A DNA stretch of 64,000 bases from Tabrizicola sp. GTDB lineage: Bacteria; Pseudomonadota; Alphaproteobacteria; Rhodobacterales; Rhodobacteraceae. The translations under genes and the position numbers were made by a program. Each line of letters begins with the position of its first letter. Position 1 is the stretch's first letter. The stretch is from assembly GCF_022842145.1 (NCBI RefSeq), contig NZ_JALHQD010000002.1, positions 248,001 to 312,000 of the forward strand, in the 5' to 3' direction. Below are positions 25,291 through 36,958 of the stretch, in pieces. The notes beneath the pieces were generated by a model. That model was given only the letters and a program-made list of their open reading frames with translations, was not told the origin of the DNA and ran no database searches.

Positions 25291-27231
25291 ATGACTGCGC
25301 CCGGTGCCAATCCCGCCTTTGCCGAAAAACCGATGCTAGACCGTGTCGCCAGCCCCGCTGATCTCCGGGCGCTTGCGGACCACGACTTGCCCCAGCTGGC
25401 CGACGAACTCCGCCGCGAGGTGATCGAGGTGGTCAGCCAGACCGGTGGACACCTGGGATCATCGCTGGGTGTGGTCGAACTGACCGTGGCGTTGCATGCG
25501 GTCTTCGATACCCCGCGCGACAAGCTGATCTGGGACGTGGGGCACCAGTGCTATCCGCACAAGATCCTGACCGGGCGCCGCCACCGGATGCTGACGCTGC
25601 GCCAGGCCGATGGCCTCAGCGGTTTCACCAAGCGGTCGGAAAGCGACTATGACCCCTTCGGCGCGGCGCATTCCTCCACCTCGATTTCCGCGGCCCTTGG
25701 TTTCGCAATGGCGCGCGAGATGGGACAGCCCGTGGGCGATACTGTCGCGGTGATCGGCGATGGCGCGATCACGGCGGGCATGGCCTATGAGGCGATGAAC
25801 CACGCGGGCCATCTGGGCAAGCGGCTGTTCGTAATCCTGAACGACAACGACATGTCCATCGCCCCGCCCGTCGGCGCGATGCAGACCTATCTGAATTCCA
25901 TCGCCGGCAAGGGACCTCTGGCCACCTTGAAGGCGATTGCCGAGGGGCTGGAGGATCACCTTCCCGGCCCCCTGCGCGAAGGTGCACGGCGGGCGCGTGA
26001 ACTGGTCAGCGACCGGCCCGGTGGCGTGACCCTGTTCGAGAAGCTGGGCTTTTCCTACTTCGGCCCGGTGAACGGCCATGATGTGCCGATGCTCTTGCAT
26101 GCGCTGCGGTCGATGCGGGCCCATGCCGACGGCCCGGTCCTGTTGCATGTGGTGACGAAGAAGGGCAACGGCTATGGCCCGGCGGAAGGCGCGGACGACA
26201 AGTATCATGGCGTCGCGAAGTTCGACATCGCCACCGGCAAGCAGCACAAGACGCCTGCGAATGCTCCGAACTACACGGCAGTCTTCGGCCAGACCCTGAC
26301 GGATGAGGCCGCACGCGATCCGCGCATCGTGGCGATCACCGCGGCGATGCCGGGGGGGACCGGCCTTGACGTGATGCAGAAACGCTTTCCGGCGCGGGTG
26401 TTCGACGTCGGCATCGCCGAGCAGCATGGGGTGACCTTCGCCGCCGGTCTGGCGGCAGGGGGGATGCGGCCCTTCTGCGCGATCTACTCCAGCTTCCTGC
26501 AACGCGGCTACGACCAGATCATCCACGATGTCGCCCTGCAGAACCTGCCGGTGCGCTTTGCCATCGACCGGGCGGGCCTGGTCGGACAGGACGGCGCGAC
26601 CCATGCCGGGGCCTTCGACGTGATGTTCCTGGCGAACCTGCCGAACATGACGGTCATGGCGGCGGGGGACGAAGCGGACCTTGTGCACATGATCGCGACC
26701 GCTGCTGTCCACGACCACGGCCCCATCGCCCTGCGCTATCCGCGCGGCGAGGGGATGGGTGTAGCGATGCCCGACCGCGGCGTCCCGCTGGAGATCGGCA
26801 AGGGCCGCGTGCTGCGCGAGGGCACCGATGTCGCGATCCTGTCTTTCGGCGCGCAACTTTCCGAGGCACTGGCGGCCGCGACGATCCTGGAAGCGGAAGG
26901 CATCTCGGCCACCGTGGCCGATGCCCGGTTTGCCAAGCCCCTGGATGTGGCGCTGATCGACCGGCTTTACCGCGAGCACCGCTGCCTCATCACCGTCGAG
27001 CAGGGATCGACCGGCGGCTTCGGCGCGATGGTCCTGCATCATCTGGCGATGAGCGGTCAGCTGGACCGTGGCGCGCCGGTCCGGACCATGACGCTGCCGG
27101 ACCGCTTCATTGATCAGGCCAGCCCGACTCAGATGTATGCCTGGGCGGGACTGGCCGCTGCGGATATCGCCGCAATGGTCCGGTCCGCAGTTGCACCCGC
27201 CCTTGGTGCGCAGGTTGTCAGGTTGCGCTGA
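25291..27231 (+). CDS. dxs: 1-deoxy-D-xylulose-5-phosphate synthase
   Basis: 646 residues. This TPP enzyme joins pyruvate and glyceraldehyde 3-phosphate in the first step of the MEP isoprenoid pathway, feeding IPP to idi/crtE. The TPP/Mg motif [18 protein letters not shown] begins at G156 and continues to NDNDMSI. The transketolase pyrimidine domain contains [15 protein letters not shown] (D426), with a C-terminal transketolase domain. The ATG at 25291 has GAAAGGAG upstream; the longer reading from 25237 would include the leader hairpin. Placement after pufX matches Rhodobacter dxsA. Confidence 0.96.
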   Translation: MTAPGANPAFAEKPMLDRVASPADLRALADHDLPQLADELRREVIEVVSQTGGHLGSSLGVVELTVALHAVFDTPRDKLIWDVGHQCYPHKILTGRRHRMLTLRQADGLSGFTKRSESDYDPFGAAHSSTSISAALGFAMAREMGQPVGDTVAVIGDGAITAGMAYEAMNHAGHLGKRLFVILNDNDMSIAPPVGAMQTYLNSIAGKGPLATLKAIAEGLEDHLPGPLREGARRARELVSDRPGGVTLFEKLGFSYFGPVNGHDVPMLLHALRSMRAHADGPVLLHVVTKKGNGYGPAEGADDKYHGVAKFDIATGKQHKTPANAPNYTAVFGQTLTDEAARDPRIVAITAAMPGGTGLDVMQKRFPARVFDVGIAEQHGVTFAAGLAAGGMRPFCAIYSSFLQRGYDQIIHDVALQNLPVRFAIDRAGLVGQDGATHAGAFDVMFLANLPNMTVMAAGDEADLVHMIATAAVHDHGPIALRYPRGEGMGVAMPDRGVPLEIGKGRVLREGTDVAILSFGAQLSEALAAATILEAEGISATVADARFAKPLDVALIDRLYREHRCLITVEQGSTGGFGAMVLHHLAMSGQLDRGAPVRTMTLPDRFIDQASPTQMYAWAGLAAADIAAMVRSAVAPALGAQVVRLR

Positions 27232-27233
27232 CA
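27216..27233. promoter_or_regulatory. PpsR/CrtJ-type palindrome over the dxs stop
   Basis: An exact TGT-N12-ACA lying across the last dxs codons. It is in coding sequence, so chance is possible. A second copy at 27269-27286 has a single mismatch (TGT-N12-CCA), and together they precede the gene at 27345. Confidence 0.45.
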
Positions 27234-27344
27234 GTCAATTCGCCGCGGGTTCAAAAAAGCTGCAGAAGTGTAAACTTCTAGCACCATTCCGTGCAGACCG
27301 TGCTATGGTCACGCTCGGAAGGCGCTCGGGGGAGGACTGCAGCA

Positions 27345-27953
27345 GTGAAGTTCCAGCAGGTCTACGCCGTTGTAGACAGCGAGTTCCGGCTGCTCTGGGT
27401 GGGCGGAGAGTGGGATGAATTCGCTCTGCAGAATGCAGCGCAACACGCCCTTGCGAACCACGTCCTGTCCACGTCCTTGCTGGCGCACATCGCCGGCGAA
27501 GAGACGCGCGAGCTGATCGCAAGCATGGTGGGGACCGTTCTGAAGACCAAGCGGCCGCTTCGCATGGAGTATCGCTGCGATTCGCCCAATATGGCGCGGG
27601 CCTATCTTTTGACCATCCAGCCGATGAAGGATGACCGTGCGCTGATGGTCCACGACCTGAAGGATGCGTGGCATTTCTCGCCGCCGCTGAACCGGTGGAA
27701 CTACGATCCCCAAGCCCGCGACTGCAAGTGCAGCTTCTGCGGCGACATCCGCTTCGGCGTGACGCAAGAGTGGACCAGTTGCGACGATATCGGCGATCGT
27801 CATCCGGCTCTTGTATACTACGAGGTCTGCAACAGCTGTCGGGAAGCCGCGACCAAGGTGGTGGAAGACGTGCTGCGCGGCGATGAAGTCAGCCTGGCAC
27901 TGGACGACGACCGCCTTTCAGAGGTCCGTCAGGCCAGAGACCACAGCGAGTAA
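27345..27953 (+). CDS. uncharacterised PAS-like protein with a C-terminal zinc-ribbon-like domain
   Basis: 202 residues, GTG start with GGAGG nine bases upstream. Residues 1-105 look like a PAS-family sensory fold, with EFRLLWVGGEWDEFALQN, LAHIAGEETR, then YRCDSP (77-81). Residues 125-170 carry CxxC pairs C129/C132 and C162/C165 plus C127 and C146, arranged like a zinc ribbon or a redox/iron site. There is no DNA-binding or enzymatic domain I recognise, and no membrane segment. It sits just outside dxs behind PpsR-like palindromes, so a light/oxygen-linked regulatory role is possible but inferred. The end overlaps ribD by 25 bases, convergent. Confidence 0.8.
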   Translation: MKFQQVYAVVDSEFRLLWVGGEWDEFALQNAAQHALANHVLSTSLLAHIAGEETRELIASMVGTVLKTKRPLRMEYRCDSPNMARAYLLTIQPMKDDRALMVHDLKDAWHFSPPLNRWNYDPQARDCKCSFCGDIRFGVTQEWTSCDDIGDRHPALVYYEVCNSCREAATKVVEDVLRGDEVSLALDDDRLSEVRQARDHSE

Positions 27954-29029
27954 AGGTCCGGCCCCAGCACCTGGGACTGGCGCAGGACGGGGCGCGGCGC
28001 CGCTGACAGCGCGCCAATCCCCATCGCGCCGAGGGCCGCCTGACCCTCTGACCCGATCAGCAGACCAGCCGAGAAAAGCGCAAGTTCGTCCACCAGACCG
28101 TCCCTGACGAGGCTGGCGGCCAGGGTGCCCCCCCCTTCGCTGAGGACGCGGGTGATCCCGCGAGCGGCCAGGGCAGCAAGAGCGGCGCGAAGATCCAGCT
28201 TGCCGCCCGTTTCGGGAACCTCGATCAGGGTAGCGCCCGTGGCCAGCCAGGCAACGCGCGCCGTGTCCGGGGCATCGGGGCCATGCACAAGCCAGACCGG
28301 ATGGGCGGCCGCGGATCGGCCCAGCCGACTGTCGGCCGCATGGCGCAAGCGGCGGTCCATCACGATGCGCACCGGTTGGCGTGGCGCGCCCAGGTCCCGC
28401 ACCGTCAGGTCGGGATCATCGGCAAGTGCCGTGCCCGAGCCGACCATCACGGCATCATGGCTCATCCGCAGGGCATGGACCTTGCGCCGGGCTTCGGGGC
28501 CGGTGATCCAGCGCGACTCTCCGGTTGCCGTGGCGATGCGTCCGTCAAGGGTGGCGGCCAGTTTCAGCGTGACTAAAGGGAGGCCCTGCGTCACGCGCTT
28601 CAGGAAACCTGCGTTCAGGCGGGCTGCCTCGGGCTTCAGGACCCCTTCGGTCACCGAGGTCCCTGCCGCGCGCAGCATCTGATGCCCCTTGCCGGACACG
28701 CGCGGGTCGGGGTCGGTCAGCGCAGTGACGACCCTTGCGACCCCCGCCGCGATCAGCGCCTCGGCGCAGGGTGGGGTGTGGCCGTGGTGCGCGCAAGGTT
28801 CGAGCGTGAGGTAAGCCGTCGCCCCGGCTGCGGCCGGTCCGGCCTGTTGCAGGGCGCGCACTTCGGCATGCGGGCGGCCACCGGGTTGCGTCCAGCCGCG
28901 ACCGACGACCAGCCCGCCCCGGATCAGCACGCAGCCTACCGCAGGATTGGGCCAGACATTGCCAAGGCCCCGCGCCGCAAGGCGCAGGGCATGGGCCATA
29001 TGGTCCCGGTCTATCGGGGTCTCGGTCAC
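27929..29029 (-). CDS. ribD: bifunctional riboflavin deaminase/reductase
   Basis: 366 residues. It performs the second and third steps of riboflavin synthesis. The N-terminal cytidine-deaminase-like zinc domain has H54-A-E56 and [11 protein letters not shown] (C79, C88). The C-terminal NADPH reductase domain starts near residue 145 ([15 protein letters not shown]) with [14 protein letters not shown]. Coupled to nrdR upstream by ATGA, the usual nrdR-ribD arrangement in alphaproteobacteria. Confidence 0.95.
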   Translation of the reverse strand: MTETPIDRDHMAHALRLAARGLGNVWPNPAVGCVLIRGGLVVGRGWTQPGGRPHAEVRALQQAGPAAAGATAYLTLEPCAHHGHTPPCAEALIAAGVARVVTALTDPDPRVSGKGHQMLRAAGTSVTEGVLKPEAARLNAGFLKRVTQGLPLVTLKLAATLDGRIATATGESRWITGPEARRKVHALRMSHDAVMVGSGTALADDPDLTVRDLGAPRQPVRIVMDRRLRHAADSRLGRSAAAHPVWLVHGPDAPDTARVAWLATGATLIEVPETGGKLDLRAALAALAARGITRVLSEGGGTLAASLVRDGLVDELALFSAGLLIGSEGQAALGAMGIGALSAAPRPVLRQSQVLGPDLYSLWSLA

Positions 29030-29493
29030 TCTTCCTGGGCGGCGCCGGGCCGAAGCTCGGAGACGAAACCGTCGAAATCGTCCGCGGTCTGGAAGTTCTT
29101 GTAGACGCTGGCAAAGCGCACGTAGGCCACGGTGTCGATCCGCGCCAGGCTTTCCATCACGATCTCGCCGATGGTCTTGGACGGGATGTCGGTGTCGCCA
29201 AGGCTTTCCAGCCGCCGCACGATGCCGCTGATCATCTGGTCGATCCGTTCCGGGTCGATCGGACGCTTCTGCATCGCGATGCGGATCGAGCGTTCCAGCT
29301 TGGCGCGGTCGAAATCCTCACGCTTGCCAGAGGATTTTATGACGACCAGATCGCGCAACTGCACCCGTTCATAGGTGGTGAACCGGCCGCCGCAGGCCGG
29401 GCAGAAGCGACGGCGGCGGATCGAGACATGATCCTCCGCGGGCCGCGAATCCTTCACTTGCGTGTCGATGTTGCCGCAGAATGGGCAGCGCAT
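29026..29493 (-). CDS. nrdR: transcriptional repressor NrdR
   Basis: 155 residues. NrdR represses ribonucleotide reductase operons in response to ATP/dATP. The N-terminal zinc ribbon has C3, C6, C31, C34 (MRCPFCGN and [10 protein letters not shown]), and the ATP-cone domain follows ([17 protein letters not shown] through VYKNF). A short acidic tail ends GAAQEE. It heads the nrdR-ribD pair; no clear NrdR box was seen in its upstream region. Confidence 0.97.
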   Translation of the reverse strand: MRCPFCGNIDTQVKDSRPAEDHVSIRRRRFCPACGGRFTTYERVQLRDLVVIKSSGKREDFDRAKLERSIRIAMQKRPIDPERIDQMISGIVRRLESLGDTDIPSKTIGEIVMESLARIDTVAYVRFASVYKNFQTADDFDGFVSELRPGAAQEE

Positions 29494-29674
29494 CGGCCCC
29501 CTCCTTGCTTTATGGTTATACCTGCCTCAAGGTCCGGGTGTTTCCCACGGTTCCACCACAGACTATAGGGGAAGGACTTGTATCTGGGGAAGTCCCAACT
29601 TTCCGGCCCAGAATATGGGGGAGCAACTGTGGCGAGAGAGACTCAGGCCGCTCAGGGGGCAGGGGCCGGTCTGG

Positions 29675-30547
29675 ATGGGTGAACCCAGCATCGCGCTTTG
29701 CGGGATCGTGAAGAACGAGGTCCGGTCCGTCGTCGAATGGCTGGCGCATTACAAGGCGCTGGGGTTCACCGATTTCGTCATCTACGACAACGAAAGCACC
29801 GACGGGACCGGCGAGATTCTGCAGGCGCTTGACGATGCGGGAGAGTTGATCCGGATCGAATGGCCGCATGAGGTGGGCCTGCATCCGCAGCGCCTTGCTT
29901 ACGAACACATGCGGAAGGGCTCGGTCGTGGATTGGATCGCCTATTTCGATGTCGACGAATTCCTGCTGCTGCGGCAGGACCAGACCATCACCGACTTCCT
30001 GCGGCGGTTCGGTGACGACGTGAACGCCGTCGCGGTCAACTGGGTCGCGTTCAACAGCGGCGGGCAAGATCGTTACCGGGCTTTGCCGGTCATCGAACGC
30101 TTCACCGAATGTCTGCCGCGCCGGGCCCGGTACAATCGCAGCATGAAGGCCATCGGCCGTCGGGAAAAGCTTTCGGGAACTGGCATCCACCGCGTGGCCG
30201 TCAGCGAGGGGCGCTATGTGACGCCCTCGGGACAGGAGGCCCAGTTCGTCACGGGCCAGATCATGCGGGCGCATGACGTCGAGGTCGCGGCGCTGCACCA
30301 CTACCTGGTCAAGTCGATGGAAGAGTTCGAGGAAAAGCGCAATCGCGGCCACGCGAATTCGCAGGACCCCCAGCGCAAACGGACCAAGCTGGACACCCGG
30401 CTGGCCGAGGCGAATGCGCCCGGCCGCCGCAACACCGACATGCTGGCCTTTGCGGGCCGGATGCGGACCGAGGCGATGCGTCTGCGCGCAATCCTGCTTG
30501 AAGCGGGGCTCAGCTACCCGGTCTGGCCCTTCGTCGAAGACCCCTAG
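29675..30547 (+). CDS. glycosyltransferase family 2-like protein (Glyco_tranf_2_4 type)
   Basis: About 290 residues. The N-terminal GT-A-like motif is ALCGIVKNEVRSVVEWLAHYKALG with VIYDNESTDGTGEIL, then the metal-binding FDVDEFLLL (D92, D94). The C-terminal half is basic and lacks membrane helices. Such proteins act on capsular or cell-surface glycans, but the acceptor is unknown. I favour the ATG at 29675, where homology-like sequence begins; an in-frame ATG at 29615 would add 20 residues. The TAG overlaps the next gene's TAG through CTAG. Confidence 0.78.
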   Translation: MGEPSIALCGIVKNEVRSVVEWLAHYKALGFTDFVIYDNESTDGTGEILQALDDAGELIRIEWPHEVGLHPQRLAYEHMRKGSVVDWIAYFDVDEFLLLRQDQTITDFLRRFGDDVNAVAVNWVAFNSGGQDRYRALPVIERFTECLPRRARYNRSMKAIGRREKLSGTGIHRVAVSEGRYVTPSGQEAQFVTGQIMRAHDVEVAALHHYLVKSMEEFEEKRNRGHANSQDPQRKRTKLDTRLAEANAPGRRNTDMLAFAGRMRTEAMRLRAILLEAGLSYPVWPFVEDP

Positions 30548-31023
30548 CCGCAGCTGCCCCAGGCGTGGGCGTCCATGTCCCAGCACTGGCCGATGCCATC
30601 CTTCAGGTCATAAAGTCCATCCATCGACGTGGCGGTGCCGCCGTCGCATTCCAGTTCGGCGACGGTCTGGTCGCCCTGCAGCACCCTGACGCCCCCCGCA
30701 CGCGGTTCGGTCGCTTCGGGGTCACGTTCCACGCTGGTCCAGACTTCGTAGGTGTATCCGGCGTTTTCGAAGGCCACCGTCTCCCACAGGCTGCTGCCGA
30801 TGCCGGGCCAGGGGGTGAAGGCGACGGTTTCCAGGCGTTCGTTGAGGAAGATCTCCGGATCGTCTTCGGGCCCGTAGGCATAGGTCAGCATGCCCTTCCA
30901 GTAACAGACCTCCAGCGTCTTGGTGCCAATCTGGCAGGAGAAGGCCTCATCGCCCTGGCAGGCGGCCAAGGTCGGCCCGGCCAAGGGGGCCGCGAGAAGA
31001 GCGAGCAGAAGAGCGGTGCGCAT
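30544..31023 (-). CDS. small exported or lipoprotein of unknown function
   Basis: 159 residues. A short signal sequence (MRTALLLALLAAPLAGPTLA) ends in LAAC, which fits a lipobox with C22. The mature part has six further Cys and is acidic and rich in Trp/Tyr (AFTPWPGIGSSLWETVAFEN), suggesting a disulfide-stabilised periplasmic protein. The Shine-Dalgarno GGAGG before ATG 31023 decides the start. I do not recognise the family. It is convergent with the glycosyltransferase. Confidence 0.72.
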   Translation of the reverse strand: MRTALLLALLAAPLAGPTLAACQGDEAFSCQIGTKTLEVCYWKGMLTYAYGPEDDPEIFLNERLETVAFTPWPGIGSSLWETVAFENAGYTYEVWTSVERDPEATEPRAGGVRVLQGDQTVAELECDGGTATSMDGLYDLKDGIGQCWDMDAHAWGSCG

Positions 31024-31154
31024 GGTGGCCTCCAATGTTGGATCGCACTTTGGGGCGGAGGAGGGACCGGCACAAGGTCAGGATTCCGGCCTGCCTGGGC
31101 TCTGGGGTGTAGGGTCAGCGGCGCAGGGAGTGCTGCGCCGGGAAAGGGTCCAGA

Positions 31155-31170
31155 AAGCCGGACCTACGCC
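31155..31170. repeat. dispersed repeat fragment (AAGCCGGACCTACGCC)
   Basis: 15 of 16 bases match 48207-48222. It lies at the 3' end of the minus-strand gene at 31164. Confidence 0.3.
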
Positions 31171-31549
31171 TTTTCGCTGCTTTCGGTCGACCGGACCAGG
31201 TCCAGCCAGCGTAGGGCTGTCCCGGCATCCGATATCCGCAAGGTGATTTCGCCACTGCTGGTCACGCGGGCATCCGGGAAGGCCGCCATCACCATTTCCG
31301 GCGTGATCTTTCCCCGCCGCAGTTCGGGCTTGCGAATATAGGTCAGCACCCACTCGTCCGCGGGAACTGCGGCAAAGCAGAACTCCTCGTCCCGCTTGAT
31401 CCGCAGACTGTTGAGAAAGCCCTGCTCGTGGGTGGCGACAGAGAACTCCCCCGACGTCGAAAACCCCTCGACGATCACGTCAAAGGCGGCCTTCGCGTCA
31501 GCGGTCGCGATTTCGTCCCGCAGGTCGGCTATGTCCAAGGTCTGGTTAC

Positions 31550-31553
<4 letters not shown>
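31164..31553 (-). CDS. conserved-looking hypothetical protein downstream of rpoD
   Basis: 129 residues, GTG start overlapping the rpoD stop (GTGA), so co-translated with the housekeeping sigma factor. It is acidic, with no signal or membrane segment; the sequence reads as a small alpha/beta protein ([26 protein letters not shown]). I do not recognise a family. Coding use matches neighbours, so it is likely real. Confidence 0.7.
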
Positions 31554-33547
<1,994 letters not shown>

Positions 33548-33621
33548 GAGATCTCCGTTAGGCGAATCGGGTCGAGGCTGATCGAATCAATAACGCGAAT
33601 CAGGCCGGGGGAAAGGCCGAA

Positions 33622-35556
33622 TCAGCGGTTTTTCTTGACCCAGACCTGGCTATCGATCAGGGATTGCAGATGTCTTGACAGAGCGGCACGGTCCTCGCCG
33701 AGATCCGAACTGTCGCTAAGGCCGCTTTTGTCCGAGCGGTGACGGGCTTCGGCGGCCTGGGAAAGCCGCCAGGTCAGGCCCTCATCGGGCAGGCCGTCCA
33801 TATCCTCCATAGCATCTTCGATCTCCCGGCGGGCACCACGGCGGGCCTCCAGCTTGGCCAATTCCTCGGCCAGGCAAAGCGCGGCCAGCGCGTCGTCCTC
33901 GCGGTTGCGCACGGGGGGGGCGATGGCGACATGGGGACGCGACAGAAGCGCGTCAAGGGCAGCGGGCGCCGATTGTGCGATGCGATGATGAAGATCGGGC
34001 ATGTCTGCCCCGGCCAGGATCATCTGGCGCAGGGTGTCGTGATCCTCGCCGGTCAGGTCCAGCCGTTCCAGCGCGGATTCAAACCGATGGATCAGCGCGG
34101 GGTGCAGGATACAGATCGCCAGGATCACCGCCTCGCGCAGGACCTCTTCGACCGGGCCCGACCCCTGAGCCAGAAGCGAGGACCGGGTCGAGGCCAGTGC
34201 GCCTCCGGGCGGAGCAAACTTGCCGCGACCGCGGAAGGGTCCGGGCTGGAAGGGGCGGGCGGGGCCGTCGAGGGTGCCGAAAAGCTCGCGCCGCAGACGC
34301 TTCATTTCTTCGGCATAATGGCTGCGGATCGAGGGGTCGGCGATCCGGGCAAGATGGCCGCGAAGGATCTTGTCCAGACCGGCGCGGCGTTCGGGGCTGT
34401 CGAAGACCCGGCCTTCGGTCTCGCGTTGCCACAGAAGCTGGACCATCGGCCTCGCCTGTTCGACCACGGCCTGCATCGCCGGCGCGCCTTGCGCTTTCAG
34501 CAGATCGTCCGGGTCCATGCCTCCGGGCAGGATGGCAAAGCGGAGCGCCTTTCCGGCCTCGAGCATGGGCAGGGCAAGGTCGATGACCCGCTGTGCGGCC
34601 TTGATGCCCGCATTGTCACCGTCCAGCGCCACGATGGGTTCGTCCGCAATGCGCCAGATCATGCGCAACTGCTCTTCCGTGACCGCGGTACCGAGGGGCG
34701 CGATGGCGGCAGTGAACCCGGCTTCGGACAGCGCGATCACGTCCATGTAGCCTTCTGCGACGATCAGCGTCTTGCCCTTGCCCGCCGCCTCGCGGGCGGG
34801 GGAGTGGTTGAAAAGGCTGCGCCCCTTGTCGAAGAGCTCGGTCTCGGGGCCGTTGAGGTATTTGGCTTGCGCATTGGGGTCCAGACTGCGGCCCCCAAGG
34901 CTGATCGGGCGACCGCGGGGGTCGTTGATCGGGAAGATGATGCGCGCACGGAAGCGGTCATAAAGGCTGCCGTCATCGCCCTTGGCGATAAGGCCCGAGG
35001 CGACCATCAGGTCGGGCGAGACGCCCTTCGCCGTCAAGGCATCCTTCAGAGCGTTGCGGCTGTTCGGTGCCCAGCCGATATCCCACCGGTCCAAGGCTGG
35101 TTCGGTCAGGCGGCGTTTCTGGGACAGGTAGGCCCGCGCCTCGGCCCCGGCACTGGTCTTCAGTTGGAGGCGGTAGAACTTCACCGCCTCGTCCATCACC
35201 TGTTGCAGCTGGGTCCGCCGGTCCGCGCGCTCGGCGGCCTTCGGGTCGCGGGCTGGCAGGGCCATCCCGGCTTCGCGCGCCAGAACCTCTACCGCCTCCA
35301 TGAAGCCGAGGTTTTCGGATTCCTTGACGAAGGTGACCGCGTCGCCCTTCGCGTGACAGCCGAAGCAGTAGTAAAAGCCCTTGCGGTCATCGACGTGGAA
35401 GCTTGCCGATTTTTCCTGATGGAAGGGGCAGGGCGCCCAGAAATCGCCCTTGGCCATGTTCGACTTGCGCATGTCCCAGGTGACCTTCCTTCCGACAATG
35501 GAAGAAAGCGTGACGCGGGTGCGAAGTTCGTCGAGGAATCCGTTCGGCAGGGACAT
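33622..35556 (-). CDS. dnaG: DNA primase
   Basis: 644 residues. The N-terminal CHC2 zinc finger is C43, H46, C64, C67 (CPFHQEKSASF, YYCFGCHAKGD). The TOPRIM domain has IVAEGYMDVIAL and ALDGDNAG, and the C-terminal helicase-binding part is alpha-helical. I start at MSLPNGFLDEL (35556); the longer reading begins in Pro/Gly-rich non-conserved sequence. It synthesises RNA primers for replication. Confidence 0.97.
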   Translation of the reverse strand: MSLPNGFLDELRTRVTLSSIVGRKVTWDMRKSNMAKGDFWAPCPFHQEKSASFHVDDRKGFYYCFGCHAKGDAVTFVKESENLGFMEAVEVLAREAGMALPARDPKAAERADRRTQLQQVMDEAVKFYRLQLKTSAGAEARAYLSQKRRLTEPALDRWDIGWAPNSRNALKDALTAKGVSPDLMVASGLIAKGDDGSLYDRFRARIIFPINDPRGRPISLGGRSLDPNAQAKYLNGPETELFDKGRSLFNHSPAREAAGKGKTLIVAEGYMDVIALSEAGFTAAIAPLGTAVTEEQLRMIWRIADEPIVALDGDNAGIKAAQRVIDLALPMLEAGKALRFAILPGGMDPDDLLKAQGAPAMQAVVEQARPMVQLLWQRETEGRVFDSPERRAGLDKILRGHLARIADPSIRSHYAEEMKRLRRELFGTLDGPARPFQPGPFRGRGKFAPPGGALASTRSSLLAQGSGPVEEVLREAVILAICILHPALIHRFESALERLDLTGEDHDTLRQMILAGADMPDLHHRIAQSAPAALDALLSRPHVAIAPPVRNREDDALAALCLAEELAKLEARRGARREIEDAMEDMDGLPDEGLTWRLSQAAEARHRSDKSGLSDSSDLGEDRAALSRHLQSLIDSQVWVKKNR

Positions 35557-35594
35557 GGCTCCGCTTATACCAGATCCAGCGCCCTGTGCAGCCC

Positions 35595-35615
35595 CCGGGG
35601 GTTTCACACCCCCGG
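35595..35615 (-). terminator. hairpin downstream of the PuuB-like gene
   Basis: An 8-bp stem, CCGGGGGT/ACCCCCGG, with loop TTCAC, followed on neither strand by a clear T-run. Together with the adjacent repeat element it forms the 3' end of the gene at 35653. Confidence 0.45.
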
Positions 35616-35621
35616 ACCCCC

Positions 35622-35648
35622 GTGGGATATTTGGACAAAGATGAATGG
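35622..35648. repeat. degenerate copy of the 3'-end repeat
   Basis: GATATTTGGACAAAGATGAA resembles the core GATATTTGGGCAAATGTGAA of the two 36-base copies at 51305 and 58644. Like them it lies within a few bases of the stop of a minus-strand gene. Confidence 0.5.
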
Positions 35649-35652
35649 TGGA

Positions 35653-36954
35653 TCAGAGACCCAGCCGATCCCGCATCGCGTACCAGGTCATTGCCGATAC
35701 CAGAAGGGGCCAGCGCAGCGCAGCCCCGCCGGGGAAGCGGTGCTGGGGCAGGCTGGCCATCAGGTCGAAGCGTTCAAGCTGCCCCGCCGCCGCCTCGGCC
35801 ATCAGCTTGCCCGCAAGGGTTGCCATCGCGACGCCGTGGCCGGAATAGCCTGACGCGGAGAGGACGTTCTGCCCCGGTCTGGTGAAGCAGGGCATCCGGT
35901 TGACGGTGATCGCGAGCGTCCCGCCCCAGGCATAGTCGATGCGGGTCTTGGCCAGTTGCGGGTAGACCTGGAGCATCGGTTTCGACACGGTCTTGATGAT
36001 GTCGGGGAAGCGGTAGCCGTAGGATTCACCGCCGCCGAAGAGAAGGCGGTTGTCCTCGGAGAGCCGCCAGTAGTTCACGACGAAACGGGTGTCGGCGACG
36101 GCGACGGGTTCGGACAGAAGATCCTTCGCCGCTTCGCTCAAAGGCTCTGTGGCGACGATGAAATTGTTGATCGGCATGACTTTTGCCGAAACCTTTGGGG
36201 AAAGCTGGCCGAGGTAGCCGTTGCCGGCAAGAATTACCGTCGCGCAATCGACATGTCCCGAGGGCGTGCGGACGACGGGCCTTGGCCCCGGTTCGACGCG
36301 GTGAACCTCGCTCAGTTCATGGATGCGGACGCCCGCTTTCGCCGCCGCTTGCGCGAGGCCGATGGCGTAGTTCAGCGGGTGCAGGTGGCCCGCGTCGCGG
36401 TCGATCTCGCCGCCGACATATTCGGTGGATCCGATCAGGCGGCGGATGCCCGCGCGGTCGAGAGAGTCGAGGTGGGTATAGCCGTAGTCCCGCCGCAGCT
36501 TCTCGGCGTAGCCGTGGGTATCGCGGACCTCGGCCTCGGACCGGCAGGCATGGGCGATGCCGGGGTGGAAGGTGACAGGCATGGCGTGGTCGCGGACAAG
36601 GGATTTGACCAACCCCTTGGCCTCTTCGGCAAGGTCCCAGAGACGGTGGGCATTTTCCTTTCCCACGGCCTTTTCGATCCAGACCTGATCCTGCCGCTGG
36701 CCGCTGCCGACCTGGCCTCCATTGCGCCCCGAGGCACCAAAGCCGACGCGGTGGGCTTCCAGAAGGACCACGTCGTAACCGCTTTGCTGCAGGTGCAGCG
36801 CGGCAGACAGGCCGGTGTAGCCGCCACCCACGATGCAGACATCGGCCCTGGTGGCGCCCTTGAGGATCGGAAAGCGGTCGAGCGGGGCCGCAGTCGCGGC
36901 ATAGTAACTGGCGGGGTATTCCCCCCGCCGGTCGTTGACGTGCAACAGGTTCAT
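35653..36954 (-). CDS. FAD-dependent oxidoreductase, PuuB-like (gamma-glutamylputrescine oxidase family)
   Basis: 433 residues of the DAO family. The FAD motif VCIVGGGYTGLSAALHL (G43-x-G45-x-x-G48) is followed by GASGRNGGQVGSGQRQDQ, typical of PuuB/OrdL-like oxidases with covalent or tight FAD. The C-terminus has SGYSGHGVAMATLAGKLMAEA. The PuuA-like ligase starts at once upstream (5 bases between coding ends), so the likely role is oxidation of a gamma-glutamylated amine. The substrate is inferred from context. Confidence 0.85.
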   Translation of the reverse strand: MNLLHVNDRRGEYPASYYAATAAPLDRFPILKGATRADVCIVGGGYTGLSAALHLQQSGYDVVLLEAHRVGFGASGRNGGQVGSGQRQDQVWIEKAVGKENAHRLWDLAEEAKGLVKSLVRDHAMPVTFHPGIAHACRSEAEVRDTHGYAEKLRRDYGYTHLDSLDRAGIRRLIGSTEYVGGEIDRDAGHLHPLNYAIGLAQAAAKAGVRIHELSEVHRVEPGPRPVVRTPSGHVDCATVILAGNGYLGQLSPKVSAKVMPINNFIVATEPLSEAAKDLLSEPVAVADTRFVVNYWRLSEDNRLLFGGGESYGYRFPDIIKTVSKPMLQVYPQLAKTRIDYAWGGTLAITVNRMPCFTRPGQNVLSASGYSGHGVAMATLAGKLMAEAAAGQLERFDLMASLPQHRFPGGAALRWPLLVSAMTWYAMRDRLGL

Positions 36955-36958
36955 CGCA

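Noticed and set aside
27269-27286. TGT-N12-CCA as a full PpsR site
   Set aside because: One mismatch in a short motif; kept only as supporting evidence beside the exact site at 27216.
29494-29674. NrdR box in the nrdR-glycosyltransferase intergenic
   Set aside because: CCACAGACTATAGGGG is too far from the ACACWATATATWGTGT consensus.
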